19,903 nucleotides of DNA from an uncultured Desulfuromonadales bacterium (GTDB lineage: Bacteria; Desulfobacterota; Desulfuromonadia; Desulfuromonadales; Geopsychrobacteraceae). Position 1 is the first letter of the stretch, and the number at the start of each line of letters is the position of its first letter. The DNA is taken from the NCBI GenBank assembly GCA_947259685.1, contig CAMYNC010000049.1, positions 32,757 to 52,659 on the forward strand, given 5' to 3'. Under the pieces are notes generated by a model. The model was not told where the DNA came from and did not search any database. It saw only the letters and a list, made by a program, of their open reading frames with translations. Shown one piece after another: positions 1 to 8,252 of this stretch. The position numbers were made by a program, and so were the translations under genes.

Positions 1-603
1 TCGTTCAGCAGCCAGAGTGAAGCCTTTTTAGCCATTGCTCCGCTGCGGTCGATGGACGAATATACCTACACCCACTCCACCAACATCTGTCTGCTTAATC
101 TGGCCCAGGCACGGCTGCTCGGGATTGAAGGGCCGCTCTTAACCGATATCGGCATCGCCGCCATGCTGCACGATGTCGGAAAGATGTTTGTTTCGCCAAA
201 TATTCTCGGTAAACGTGGCGCTCTGGATGAAGAAGAATGGGAGATTATGCAACAGCATCCAGTGCTGGGTGCAGAGTACCTGCTCGGCACCCCTGGCGTT
301 CCCCGACTGGCAATCATTACTGCATTTGAACATCACATGCGCTATGACGGCAGCGGCTATCCCCAACCCAGTCGCCCATGGAAGCAGAACCTCTGTTCAT
401 ACATGACAGCAATTTCAGACACTTACGATGCAATGCGGACTCATCGCAGTTACGAAGAATCGCTATCGCTAAAAGAGATTACTGACATCATGCTCAAATT
501 AAGTGGGAATAAACTACACCCCCAACTGACCTATGGTTTCCTCCAGGTTCTCAATAAACTGGACAAAAGCCGCAGCGTTGCGACTCAGGCAGGTATTTCC
601 TAA
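1..603 (+). CDS. HD-GYP domain protein, 5'-truncated by the window edge
   Basis: C-terminal part of a c-di-GMP phosphodiesterase-family protein. The reading frame is open from base 1 (it begins S-F-S-S-Q-S-E), so the ATG at 52 is internal; the paralogue at 2855 has the matching stretch about 210 residues into its chain. The HD-GYP domain is intact: a His in YTHST, the metal-binding HDVGK pair, the downstream QHP histidine, the EHHMRYDGSGYP signature and the late ISD aspartate. HD-GYP enzymes hydrolyse c-di-GMP to pGpG or GMP in the cytoplasm at a di- or tri-metal centre. The usual Glu after HH is Met here; the paralogue has Leu. The domain is about 62% identical to the one at 2855-4021 (106 of 172 residues aligned by hand). 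The next gene starts 77 bases downstream on the same strand. Family assignment is sure; catalytic activity is likely but not shown. Confidence 0.93.
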   Translation, partial: SFSSQSEAFLAIAPLRSMDEYTYTHSTNICLLNLAQARLLGIEGPLLTDIGIAAMLHDVGKMFVSPNILGKRGALDEEEWEIMQQHPVLGAEYLLGTPGVPRLAIITAFEHHMRYDGSGYPQPSRPWKQNLCSYMTAISDTYDAMRTHRSYEESLSLKEITDIMLKLSGNKLHPQLTYGFLQVLNKLDKSRSVATQAGIS

Positions 604-680
604 AATTCTCGTGAAATGTTACTATTCTGAAGGCAGGCAATAAACTTGAAACTCGCAGGCGATACGCAGCAGGGGGTCAA

Positions 681-2858
681 TTGACATTGCAGGACAAATC
701 GAGATCAGGACCAGATCTGGACACCCAGCTTCTATCTGATTTCATTTACGAACTGAATATTTCCCGCCGTCATCTTTCCACCTACCCGCCCGGCCACCCG
801 ATGATCGCCAGTTCGACCGAAAAGGTTCTGGCCTTGCTTGACCAGCTTTTCGAGTTCAATGAAACGCTGACCCTCGGGATTTCCAGCAATGCGCTGATGT
901 TCGAACAGAACTGGCTGGACAAAAACAACCCGGTGTATCGGGATTTCGCCACGGCACTGTCCAAGGTTGGGGTCGCTGCCATCCATTTCCATCGTCAACC
1001 AACGGCCAGTGAACTGGTCAGCGTCAACCAGTTACTGCGTGCCGACCGTCAGACCATTGCCGCCAGTGGCGGATTTGACAGCCTGCTGCAACAATTGCAG
1101 GTCAGCCATATCGATATCACTGCTCTCGATTACCGCAGCCTGCACGCCACAGATGAAGACCGGCTGGAAATCAGTGCTGAAGCATTGCCCCTCTGGCAGG
1201 ATTTTCTCGCTGGCCTGCTCAGCGATTCTCTCGATCCGACCTTTGGGAAAAGATCAAGCATTGAAAATTTTGACCCGAAGATCGTCGCTGAGATTCTCAA
1301 CCAGAAGTTTACCGGCGAGACAGAGCAAAAGGAACAACACTACGAGAAGGCAATCACTTCTTTTATCGGCAAACTACAGAACCTTGATCAGACTGCCGAG
1401 CTGAGCAATCAGCTCGGCAATCTGATCAACCAGTTAACTCCGGAACTGAAACGCCAGTTCCTCGGCAGCACCTTTCAGAACCTTGCTGAGCATCAGGTCA
1501 TCGGCAAACAGGTTCTGGAAAGCTTCCCGCCAGAGTTAGTGCTTGAATCGCTGCAAGAAGTGAATCAAGACCGCTTGAAGATTTCTGACACGATGCTGAA
1601 CCTGCTCGGAAAGCTCTCCAGTCACCACCAGGGCAGCGACCAGCAATCCATGACCAGCGGCCAGCAGCAACAAACAGATGATGCCGCCCAGCAATTGCGC
1701 ACCATCTTTCGCGAAGAGGCAAGCGAAAAGTTTACCCCTGCAAGCTACCAGCAAGCTCTCGATCGGATCGTTTCCTTCGACCGGGAACTGCAACTCCCTG
1801 AAGATCAGGTGGCAGAGCTGTTACAAGGTCTGGCGGAACTCTCCACCGAACGGCACAGCTGCGCGATCATTTTCCAACTGCTGGCGGGCGATTTAACCGC
1901 TGAACAGATCGCCGGACTGCAACATAACCTGATCGATCTGGCACACTATTTTTTAGAGGTTGGTGATTTCGTCGGTTTAAAAGACCTGCATTGCGCCCTG
2001 CTGGAATATCGGCAAGGTCCACAGCAGGATCCCCAACACAGCCAGGAACTCCTCGAAACCCTGCACGCTCCGGAGTTCCAGCAGGAGGTTTTGGAAAACC
2101 TGTCGCGTTGGGGGGAGGAGAAACAGGTTCAGATCCGTGCCTACATCCAGGCCACCGGCGAGGCCTTTGCCGAAACCCTGGTCCGCCAGCTGGCCGATGA
2201 GCCGGATAAGACCCTGCGGAGATTATATCTGAATACCCTGGTCAGCATGGGGCGCGCCTCCCAGCGCGCCATCTATGCCTCTCTGCAGGATGAACGCTGG
2301 TATCTGGTCCGCAACCTGATTGCCGTGCTGCGGCTGCAAAAAGAATCGGTCGACCTCGAGACGATCGCCCCGCTGGAGAGCCATCCTCACCTGCGCGTCA
2401 ATCAGGAGGTTTTGACATTATTATTTCAGAATGACCGCAGCCGGGCCAACAGCCTGCTGCTCAAACAGCTCAACAGCAACGATCCGGCTCTGCGCAAGCA
2501 CGCCATTCACCTGGCAGAGCTGAGCATCGATCCGGCAATCTCCGAGCGCCTGATCAGCCTCCTGAAGGCAGAGAAGCTGAGCGAGCAAAGCCTGCCGCTG
2601 AAACTTCAGATCATAAAAACCCTCGGCATCATCGGCCGTGAAGAGGCCCTGCCAGCGTTGAGCGAACTGCTGTTCAGTAAAAAGCTCTTCAGCTCTGCCC
2701 GGTTGCAGCAATTGCAGCTGGAAATTCTCACTCATCTGGATCGCTATCCTTTCCAGGCGGTTAGACCCTTACTACAGCAGCTGGCCCTGTCCCGCCGCGG
2801 CGAACTATCGAAACTTGCTGCCGAAAAACTCAGAGAACTGGTCAGGAGCACAGCATGA
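681..2858 (+). CDS. HEAT-repeat protein with an N-terminal module shared with the HD-GYP neighbour
   Basis: A 725-residue soluble protein without signal peptide or membrane segment. I do not recognise a named family. Residues about 17-125 form an alpha/beta-looking module containing LTLGISSNALMFEQ and a segment around ALSKVGVAAIHF; its spacing and pattern match the N-terminus of the next gene ([24 protein letters not shown]). A low-complexity Gln-rich linker lies at about 313-340. The C-terminal part (about 480-720) is built of alpha-helical HEAT-like repeats, for example NDPALRKHAIHLAELSIDP and LGIIGREEALPALSELL. HEAT arrays are normally protein-binding scaffolds, so a partner or adaptor role for the flanking HD-GYP proteins is an inference. 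The start is TTG at 681 behind an AGGGGG at 671-676 (4-base spacing); TTG at 687 (10-base spacing) is equally possible. The stop overlaps the next start by 4 bases, so the two are probably translationally coupled. Confidence 0.85.
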   Translation: MTLQDKSRSGPDLDTQLLSDFIYELNISRRHLSTYPPGHPMIASSTEKVLALLDQLFEFNETLTLGISSNALMFEQNWLDKNNPVYRDFATALSKVGVAAIHFHRQPTASELVSVNQLLRADRQTIAASGGFDSLLQQLQVSHIDITALDYRSLHATDEDRLEISAEALPLWQDFLAGLLSDSLDPTFGKRSSIENFDPKIVAEILNQKFTGETEQKEQHYEKAITSFIGKLQNLDQTAELSNQLGNLINQLTPELKRQFLGSTFQNLAEHQVIGKQVLESFPPELVLESLQEVNQDRLKISDTMLNLLGKLSSHHQGSDQQSMTSGQQQQTDDAAQQLRTIFREEASEKFTPASYQQALDRIVSFDRELQLPEDQVAELLQGLAELSTERHSCAIIFQLLAGDLTAEQIAGLQHNLIDLAHYFLEVGDFVGLKDLHCALLEYRQGPQQDPQHSQELLETLHAPEFQQEVLENLSRWGEEKQVQIRAYIQATGEAFAETLVRQLADEPDKTLRRLYLNTLVSMGRASQRAIYASLQDERWYLVRNLIAVLRLQKESVDLETIAPLESHPHLRVNQEVLTLLFQNDRSRANSLLLKQLNSNDPALRKHAIHLAELSIDPAISERLISLLKAEKLSEQSLPLKLQIIKTLGIIGREEALPALSELLFSKKLFSSARLQQLQLEILTHLDRYPFQAVRPLLQQLALSRRGELSKLAAEKLRELVRSTA

Positions 2859-4021
2859 ATGTGACCATAAACCAAGAGATGCTCGCCTTCATTCGCCGTC
2901 TGACCACCGCCATAGCGACTGCCAGGCTCTACGATCTACAGCATCAGCAGGTCAGCTTTCTCTGCCAGCAAGCGCTGGAGCACCTGCAACAGATTTTTCT
3001 CGAACATCAGGAAATTTCACTGATGTTGGTTGAAGATCAGTTGATTTTCGACAATGCCCCCTTAGAAACTGACTTGACCGTCAGTAAACTGATCCGGGCG
3101 TTAAAGCTAAAAGGGATCGGTCACCTAAAACTGCGCGAGGGATTACCAGAAGAAGAATTACTGCAACTGGTCGCGACCCTGATTGGCAGAGAAGCAGAAA
3201 GCCAAGAAACCACCTCCAGCGAACATGTCCGTTTCGGCCGGGTCGAAGTTCACAGTGTGCAGCAGGGTGCCGATGAAAGTACCAAGGAGCTGTTTAAGCA
3301 ATTTCCCGAGCTGGCAGAGATTGAGACTGAAGAACTGGACAGGTTCATGGATCTTTACCAGGGCGTGCGGGCCGGTCGGCAACTCAACGTTCGCGGGCTA
3401 AGCGAAATTGTCGGCAGCTTCGTGAACGCCTTTTCCGAGCAGAGCAACCCCCTCCTGGCTTTGGCGCCGCTACGCAATATGGATGAATACACCTACACCC
3501 ACTCGACCAATGTCTGCATTCTCAACATCGCCCAGGCACGCATGCTCGGCATTGAAGGCCAACTGCTGCACGACATCGGCATTGCCGCCATGCTGCACGA
3601 TATCGGCAAGCTGTTCGTCCCTCAAGAGATCCTGCAGAAACCGGGCAAGCTAGACGACCGGGAGTGGCTGGAGATGCGCAAGCATCCGCAGCTGGGTGCC
3701 GAATACCTGGTCAACACCCCCGGCATTCCGCGGCTGGCGGTGATCACCGCCTACGAACACCACCTGCGCTACGATCAGAACGGCTACCCGGAAGTGCCGA
3801 AAAACTGGCAACAGCACCTCTGCAGCCAGATGACCACTATTTCCGATTTCTTCGATGCCCTGCGGACCAACCGTTCCTACCGGGTCGGCATGGACCTGAA
3901 TAAAATTGCCGCAATCATGCTGGAAGAGGCCGGTACCGCCCTTCACCCGCTGTTGACCCGCAACCTGCTCAAAGCGGTGCAGCAGCTTGATCAGCAGGGA
4001 CAGTTCGCGCTGGCCGATTAG
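2855..4021 (+). CDS. HD-GYP domain protein, putative c-di-GMP phosphodiesterase
   Basis: A complete 388-residue protein. Residues about 9-112 form the module also seen in the preceding HEAT protein; a connecting helical region (about 140-205) leads into the HD-GYP domain (about 206-380). Visible metal or signature residues are H216, H248-D249, K252, H277, H302-H303, D307, G310-Y311-P312 and D331. The signature reads [11 protein letters not shown]: the usual HHE..DG is changed at two places (E to L at 304, G to Q at 308), while every expected metal ligand is kept. There is no membrane segment and no receiver domain, so the N-terminal module is the likely input or partner-binding part. ATG at 2855 overlaps the HEAT gene's TGA. 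The product probably lowers c-di-GMP, but the altered signature leaves a binding-only or low-activity role possible. Confidence 0.93.
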   Translation: MNVTINQEMLAFIRRLTTAIATARLYDLQHQQVSFLCQQALEHLQQIFLEHQEISLMLVEDQLIFDNAPLETDLTVSKLIRALKLKGIGHLKLREGLPEEELLQLVATLIGREAESQETTSSEHVRFGRVEVHSVQQGADESTKELFKQFPELAEIETEELDRFMDLYQGVRAGRQLNVRGLSEIVGSFVNAFSEQSNPLLALAPLRNMDEYTYTHSTNVCILNIAQARMLGIEGQLLHDIGIAAMLHDIGKLFVPQEILQKPGKLDDREWLEMRKHPQLGAEYLVNTPGIPRLAVITAYEHHLRYDQNGYPEVPKNWQQHLCSQMTTISDFFDALRTNRSYRVGMDLNKIAAIMLEEAGTALHPLLTRNLLKAVQQLDQQGQFALAD

Positions 4022-4047
4022 CCCAGCACGGCACTTCGGATCCGAGC

Positions 4048-4077
4048 TTGCCGCCGGCCCCGGCAAAATGCTATACA
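4048..4077 (+). promoter_or_regulatory. possible sigma-70 promoter for ettA
   Basis: TTGCCG (4048-4053) and TATACA (4072-4077) are 18 bases apart, with TG one base upstream of the second box (extended -10 style). Both boxes match consensus only partly. A TTGCCG/CGGCAA inverted repeat (4048-4053 and 4061-4066) overlaps the -35 box; no T-run follows it, so it is not a convincing terminator for the HD-GYP gene. Confidence 0.3.
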
Positions 4078-4116
4078 AGCTCCTTCTTTCAACCTTTAAC
4101 ATTTCCTGGTGTGCCC

Positions 4117-5793
4117 ATGAGCGAAGATACGAAAAAAATTATCTATTCGATGATGCGGGTCAGCAAGCATTACAATAAACAGCCGATCATCAAAGACATC
4201 TCGCTATCCTACTATTACGGTGCCAAGATCGGTGTCCTCGGTCTGAACGGCTCCGGTAAATCAACCCTGCTGCGGATCATGGCCGGGGTCGATAAAGACT
4301 TCAACGGCGAAGCGGTTCTATCCGACGGCTACTCTGTCGGCTACCTGGAGCAGGAGCCGCAACTGGATGACCATAAAACCGTGCGTGAAGTCGTCAAGGA
4401 AGGGGTGCAGGAGATCGTCGAGCTGCTGGCCGAGTTCGAGGAGATCAATAACGCCTTTGCCGATCCCGATTGCGATATGGACAAGCTGCTGGCCCGGCAG
4501 GCCGAGGTGCAGGACAAGCTGGATGCGGCCGATGCCTGGAACCTTGATTCCCGACTGGAACTGGCCGAAGAGGCGCTGCGCTGTCCGGCTCCCGAAACCT
4601 CCATCAAGACTCTCTCAGGTGGTGAAAAGCGCCGCGTCGCCCTATGCCGACTGCTGCTGCGGAAACCGGACATCCTGCTGTTGGATGAGCCGACCAACCA
4701 TCTGGATGCCGAAACCGTCGCCTGGTTGGAGCAACACCTGCAGCGCTACTCCGGCACCGTTATTGCCGTGACCCACGACCGTTACTTCCTCGACAATGTT
4801 GCCGGCTGGATTCTCGAGCTGGACCGCGGTCAGGGGATCCCCTGGAAGGGCAACTATTCCAGCTGGCTGGAGCAGAAACAGGAGCGGCTGCGCAAAGAAG
4901 AGAAAGCCGAAAGCAAGCGCCAGCAGACTCTCCAGCGAGAACTGGAGTGGATCCGCATGTCGCCCAAAGGCCGTCACGCCAAAAGTCAGGCGCGCATCAG
5001 TTCTTATGAAAAACTACTCGGCAATGAAGGGCTACAGAAGGAGCAAACTCTCGAACTCTATATCCCGGCAGGTCCACGCCTCGGTGGGGTTGTCGTCGAA
5101 ACCAAGGAGGTCAGCAAGGCCTTCGACGAGCGGCTGCTGATCGACAAGCTAAGTTTTAATCTGCCACCGGGCGGCATCGTCGGTGTTATCGGCCCTAATG
5201 GCGCCGGCAAGTCGACCCTGTTTAAAATGATCACGGGTCAAGAAACCGCTGATTCCGGCAGCTTCAAAGTTGGCGAAACCGTTAAGCTCGGCTACGTCGA
5301 TCAAAGCCGCGCCCTGGACAGCAAAAAGACCATTTTCGAAGAGGTTACCGGTGGCCAGGATATGTTCCAGCTCGGCGGTCAAACCGTAAATTCCAGGGCT
5401 TATGTCGCCCGCTTCAACTTTTCTGGCTCCGACCAGCAGAAAAAAGTCGGCGTGCTTTCCGGCGGCGAACGCAACCGGGTGCATCTGGCTAAGATGCTCC
5501 GCGAAGAAGCCAATGTACTGCTGCTCGATGAGCCGACCAACGACTTGGATGTCAACACCCTACGGGCGCTGGAAGAGGGGCTGGAAAACTTCGGCGGCTG
5601 CGCGGTGGTGATCAGTCACGACCGCTGGTTCCTCGATCGTATCGCCACCCACATGCTCGCCTTTGAGGGGGATTCGCAGGTGGTCTGGTTCGAAGGGAAT
5701 TATTCGGAATATGAAGAGGACCGCAAAAGGCGGCTCGGCAAGGATGCCGATCAGCCTCACCGGATCAGATATCGTTCCCTGACCCGGCAATAA
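4117..5793 (+). CDS. ettA: Energy-dependent translational throttle protein EttA (ABC-F)
   Basis: A 558-residue ABC-F ATPase (E. coli EttA has 555). It has two nucleotide-binding domains and no membrane domain. NBD1 has Walker [10 protein letters not shown] at 42-50, signature LSGGE at 166-170 and DEPTNHLD at 190-197. NBD2 has Walker [10 protein letters not shown] at 359-367, LSGGE at 447-451 and DEPTNDLD at 471-478. The EttA-type arm insertion (around 95-140, with [10 protein letters not shown]) and the charged P-site tRNA interaction linker (about 240-322) are present. Long stretches such as [20 protein letters not shown] are hallmarks of EttA rather than Uup or YheS. EttA binds the ribosomal E site and gates the first peptide bond according to ATP/ADP level. 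The start chosen is ATG 4117, which gives the family-typical N-terminus; an in-frame upstream start at 4048 would add 23 unrelated residues. The ribosome-binding site is weak. Confidence 0.96.
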   Translation: MSEDTKKIIYSMMRVSKHYNKQPIIKDISLSYYYGAKIGVLGLNGSGKSTLLRIMAGVDKDFNGEAVLSDGYSVGYLEQEPQLDDHKTVREVVKEGVQEIVELLAEFEEINNAFADPDCDMDKLLARQAEVQDKLDAADAWNLDSRLELAEEALRCPAPETSIKTLSGGEKRRVALCRLLLRKPDILLLDEPTNHLDAETVAWLEQHLQRYSGTVIAVTHDRYFLDNVAGWILELDRGQGIPWKGNYSSWLEQKQERLRKEEKAESKRQQTLQRELEWIRMSPKGRHAKSQARISSYEKLLGNEGLQKEQTLELYIPAGPRLGGVVVETKEVSKAFDERLLIDKLSFNLPPGGIVGVIGPNGAGKSTLFKMITGQETADSGSFKVGETVKLGYVDQSRALDSKKTIFEEVTGGQDMFQLGGQTVNSRAYVARFNFSGSDQQKKVGVLSGGERNRVHLAKMLREEANVLLLDEPTNDLDVNTLRALEEGLENFGGCAVVISHDRWFLDRIATHMLAFEGDSQVVWFEGNYSEYEEDRKRRLGKDADQPHRIRYRSLTRQ

Positions 5794-5801
5794 CCGGCCA
5801 G

Positions 5802-5832
5802 AAGCCCGATCCTGACATGGATCGGGCTTTTT
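5802..5832 (+). terminator. Rho-independent terminator of ettA
   Basis: A perfect 11-base-pair stem, AAGCCCGATCC (5802-5812) with GGATCGGGCTT (5819-5829), has a 6-base loop TGACAT and runs into five T residues (5828-5832). It starts 8 bases after the ettA stop codon, between two convergent genes. On the opposite strand the stem is not followed by T-rich sequence, so it acts mainly on plus-strand transcripts. Confidence 0.9.
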
Positions 5833-5835
5833 ACG

Positions 5836-7869
5836 TCAATCATCCAGCGCCCGACGCACTGCCTGCGCCAACGCATCAATGGTCACCGGCTTGTTGATAA
5901 AATTTACCTCGCTGGCCAACCCCTCCTGTTCCATCACTGTCTTTAAAGTATGGCCGGACATATACAGCACTTGCAGTTCCGGATTTTCCTGTTGCAGCGC
6001 TGCGGCCAGTTCGCAGCCTCCTTTGAGCGGTAAAACAACATCGGTCAGGAGCAGCTCGATCTCTGGATGATCCGCGAACAGAGCTTCCGCCTCCATACCA
6101 TTGGCGGCAGCATAAACCTGGTAGCCTAACTCTTCAAGGCCGGTGCACATCATTTCCCGGACCATGGCTTCATCTTCAACCAACAGCAGGGTCTCGTTGC
6201 CACGTTCAAAACGGACCGTCTCCCGCTCCTCTGGGGCCATCGGGCAGAAGGTCCCGCTGCAGGGGAGCAGAATATTGAAAACCGTCCCATTCTGCGGGTG
6301 GCTCTCCACCCAGATATGCCCCTGGTGCTGTTTGACCACGTTGTAAACCGTTGCCAGCCCCAAACCGGTGCCATGATCTTCAGCCTTGGTGGTAAAAAAA
6401 GGATCAAAGATCAGTTTCTGATGATCGGGGCTGATCCCGAAACCGGTATCCGCTATTTTTAGTAATAGATAGTCTCCGCGGCAAAGCCCGGGGTAATGTT
6501 TCAGCTCTGGTTCCGTCAAGTGACGATTCGAAGTCGATAGGCTGAGGGTTCCTCCTTCAGGCATGGCATCGCGAGCGTTTATCGCCAGATTCATGATCAC
6601 CTGCTCAAGCTGACTCTGATCAGCCAGCATAACGCAGGCCTGCGGATCCAGATCGGTTTCGATTTTAATTTTCTCCCCGATCACCCGCTCCAGCATCCGC
6701 GTAATTTCGAGGATTACCAGGTTCAGATTAAGCTGTTTGGGAAGGTTGATTTGTCGGCGGCTGAATCCGAGCAACTGGCGGACCAACCCGGCGGCCTTTT
6801 GGGTCGCGTCCTGAATAACGTCAAGATAGCGCCGTAATGGGTCTTCATCAGGGAGACGCAGACCGATCAGCTGGGCGTTACCGCTGATGGCGGTCAGCAT
6901 ATTGTTGAAATCGTGGGCAACCCCGCCGGCCAAGCGACCGAGCGATTCGAGTTTTTGCGCCTGAAAGAGTTCGTTCTGGAGACTTAATTTTTCGATTTCC
7001 GCTTCCTTGGCCGCAGTGAGCTCCTGTAAGGTGCCGATGGCATAACTGGGTTGACCCTGCTCATCACATTGGGTCTGCCCCCGTAACTGCACATAGCGCA
7101 AACCATTCGCCAGCCACAGTCGACAATCGAGGGAAAAAGGCGTCATCCGGCTGAGGGCCGCATCAAAGGTCTGCCTGACCAGCTCGCGATCTTCCAGACA
7201 GACCAGCTGTAAAAAATGCTCAAAGGCCGCCGGGAACTCCTGCGGTTTCGCGCCAAGGATACGATAAATTTCATCCGACCAGCGCAGCTGGCGGTCTTTC
7301 AGGTTCAGTTCCCAGTGTCCAAGGTGGGCAATTTGCTGTGCCTCTTTCAGCCGCTGGGCATTGAGTTTCAGCGCCTGCCGCTCCTTTCTCAGCCGCTCAA
7401 TGGTCTGTTCCAGCTTGCGCGCCATGCTGGATTCATACATCCGCAGCAGCTGGTCATCGGCAGTCGGTGGCTTCTGCGGGACCTCTAACCGACCCAGATG
7501 GTAATCATCAAGGACTTCCCGAATAATCCTTAAAAACTGCTGGTTATTCTTTGGTTTGATAACGAAACGGCTGGCGCCAAGGCTCATGGCCAGATCTTCA
7601 TCCTCCTGTTCGACAAAGGTCGCGGTATAAAATACAAAGGGCTGCCGGGATAGCTGGGAATCCTGTTTAACCTCCAGGCAGAGGCGAAAACCGTTCATCT
7701 CCGGCATCAAAATATCACTGATGATCAGATCGGGCAGCTCCCGCCTCGCCACTTCAAGCCCCAATTGACCATTATCGGCCAAGGCCACTTGATAGCCTTC
7801 GGCCACCAGCAGCTGCTGCAGGATGAGTTGATTGTGACGGTCATCATCGACAAGCAGGATTTTTGCCAT
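5836..7869 (-). CDS. Soluble hybrid histidine kinase, REC-PAS-HisKA-HATPase-REC
   Basis: A 677-residue cytoplasmic kinase without membrane segments. Domains in order: N-terminal receiver (1-120, phospho-acceptor D52, conserved K105); a coiled-coil-like linker (about 143-178); a PAS_3-type domain with its PAC part (about 180-292); HisKA with H319 in GGVAHDFNN; HATPase_c with N-box NLAINARDAM, G1 box ADTGFGI and G2 box GTGLGLATVYNVV; and a C-terminal receiver (about 557-675, acceptor D610 in LLLTDVVLPL). The HDFNN form is typical of PAS-linked hybrid kinases. The N-terminal receiver could take phosphoryl groups from the upstream membrane kinase, and the C-terminal receiver could pass them on or drain them. 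No Hpt or output domain is present. It is the third gene of the operon, starting 14 bases after the preceding stop. Its stop lies just past the ettA terminator stem. Confidence 0.95.
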   Translation of the reverse strand: MAKILLVDDDRHNQLILQQLLVAEGYQVALADNGQLGLEVARRELPDLIISDILMPEMNGFRLCLEVKQDSQLSRQPFVFYTATFVEQEDEDLAMSLGASRFVIKPKNNQQFLRIIREVLDDYHLGRLEVPQKPPTADDQLLRMYESSMARKLEQTIERLRKERQALKLNAQRLKEAQQIAHLGHWELNLKDRQLRWSDEIYRILGAKPQEFPAAFEHFLQLVCLEDRELVRQTFDAALSRMTPFSLDCRLWLANGLRYVQLRGQTQCDEQGQPSYAIGTLQELTAAKEAEIEKLSLQNELFQAQKLESLGRLAGGVAHDFNNMLTAISGNAQLIGLRLPDEDPLRRYLDVIQDATQKAAGLVRQLLGFSRRQINLPKQLNLNLVILEITRMLERVIGEKIKIETDLDPQACVMLADQSQLEQVIMNLAINARDAMPEGGTLSLSTSNRHLTEPELKHYPGLCRGDYLLLKIADTGFGISPDHQKLIFDPFFTTKAEDHGTGLGLATVYNVVKQHQGHIWVESHPQNGTVFNILLPCSGTFCPMAPEERETVRFERGNETLLLVEDEAMVREMMCTGLEELGYQVYAAANGMEAEALFADHPEIELLLTDVVLPLKGGCELAAALQQENPELQVLYMSGHTLKTVMEQEGLASEVNFINKPVTIDALAQAVRRALDD

Positions 7870-7883
7870 GGTCCCCTCCTTTC

Positions 7884-8252
7884 TTAGATCGGCAAAAACT
7901 CGCTGATTTCAGCGACAAAGGTCTGTGGATCGATCGGCTTTTCAATATAGCCGTTGCAGCCGGCGGCCAGAATCGTTTCCCGATCACCGGCCATGGCGTA
8001 AGAGGTGACCGCGACGATCGGGATCAGTTGCAGTTCACCATCCTGTTTCAGCAGTTGCGCCACCTGGTAGCCATCCATTCCCGGCAGTTGGATATCGAGC
8101 AGAATCAGATCCGGAAGCTGCTGCTTCGCCAATTCGATCCCTTGGGCACCATTTCGCGCCTGCAACACCTGAAAATTATTTTTCTCCAGCAGAAAGGTCG
8201 TCAGGTACATGTTCTGTTCGTTGTCTTCGATCACTAGAATTTTCTGACTCAT
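7884..8252 (-). CDS. Stand-alone response regulator receiver domain (DivK/CheY-like)
   Basis: A 122-residue single receiver domain and nothing else. It has the acidic pair E9-D10, phospho-acceptor D53 in LILLDIQLPGMDG, a Thr/Ser at the switch position (AVTSYAM) and the conserved Lys in YIEKPID. Such proteins work as phosphoryl shuttles or bind target proteins directly; none bind DNA. Its ATG overlaps the stop of the sensor kinase gene by 4 bases (8249-8252), so the two proteins are probably made in fixed ratio. The position directly behind a BvgS-like kinase that itself lacks a receiver suggests this is the detached receiver of that sensor (inference). Confidence 0.95.
   Translation of the reverse strand: MSQKILVIEDNEQNMYLTTFLLEKNNFQVLQARNGAQGIELAKQQLPDLILLDIQLPGMDGYQVAQLLKQDGELQLIPIVAVTSYAMAGDRETILAAGCNGYIEKPIDPQTFVAEISEFLPI

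Noticed and set aside
1621..1700. Gln/CAG-rich stretch in the HEAT gene as a DNA repeat array
   Set aside because: The bases are not a regular tandem repeat; this is a low-complexity Gln-rich protein linker.
4048..4066. GC-rich inverted repeat TTGCCG/CGGCAA as terminator of the second HD-GYP gene
   Set aside because: The stem is only 6 pairs and is followed by AAATGC, with no T-run on either strand.
4048..4116. In-frame upstream start extending EttA by 23 residues
   Set aside because: The extension has no family similarity and would begin within the proposed promoter; ATG 4117 gives the usual EttA N-terminus and length.
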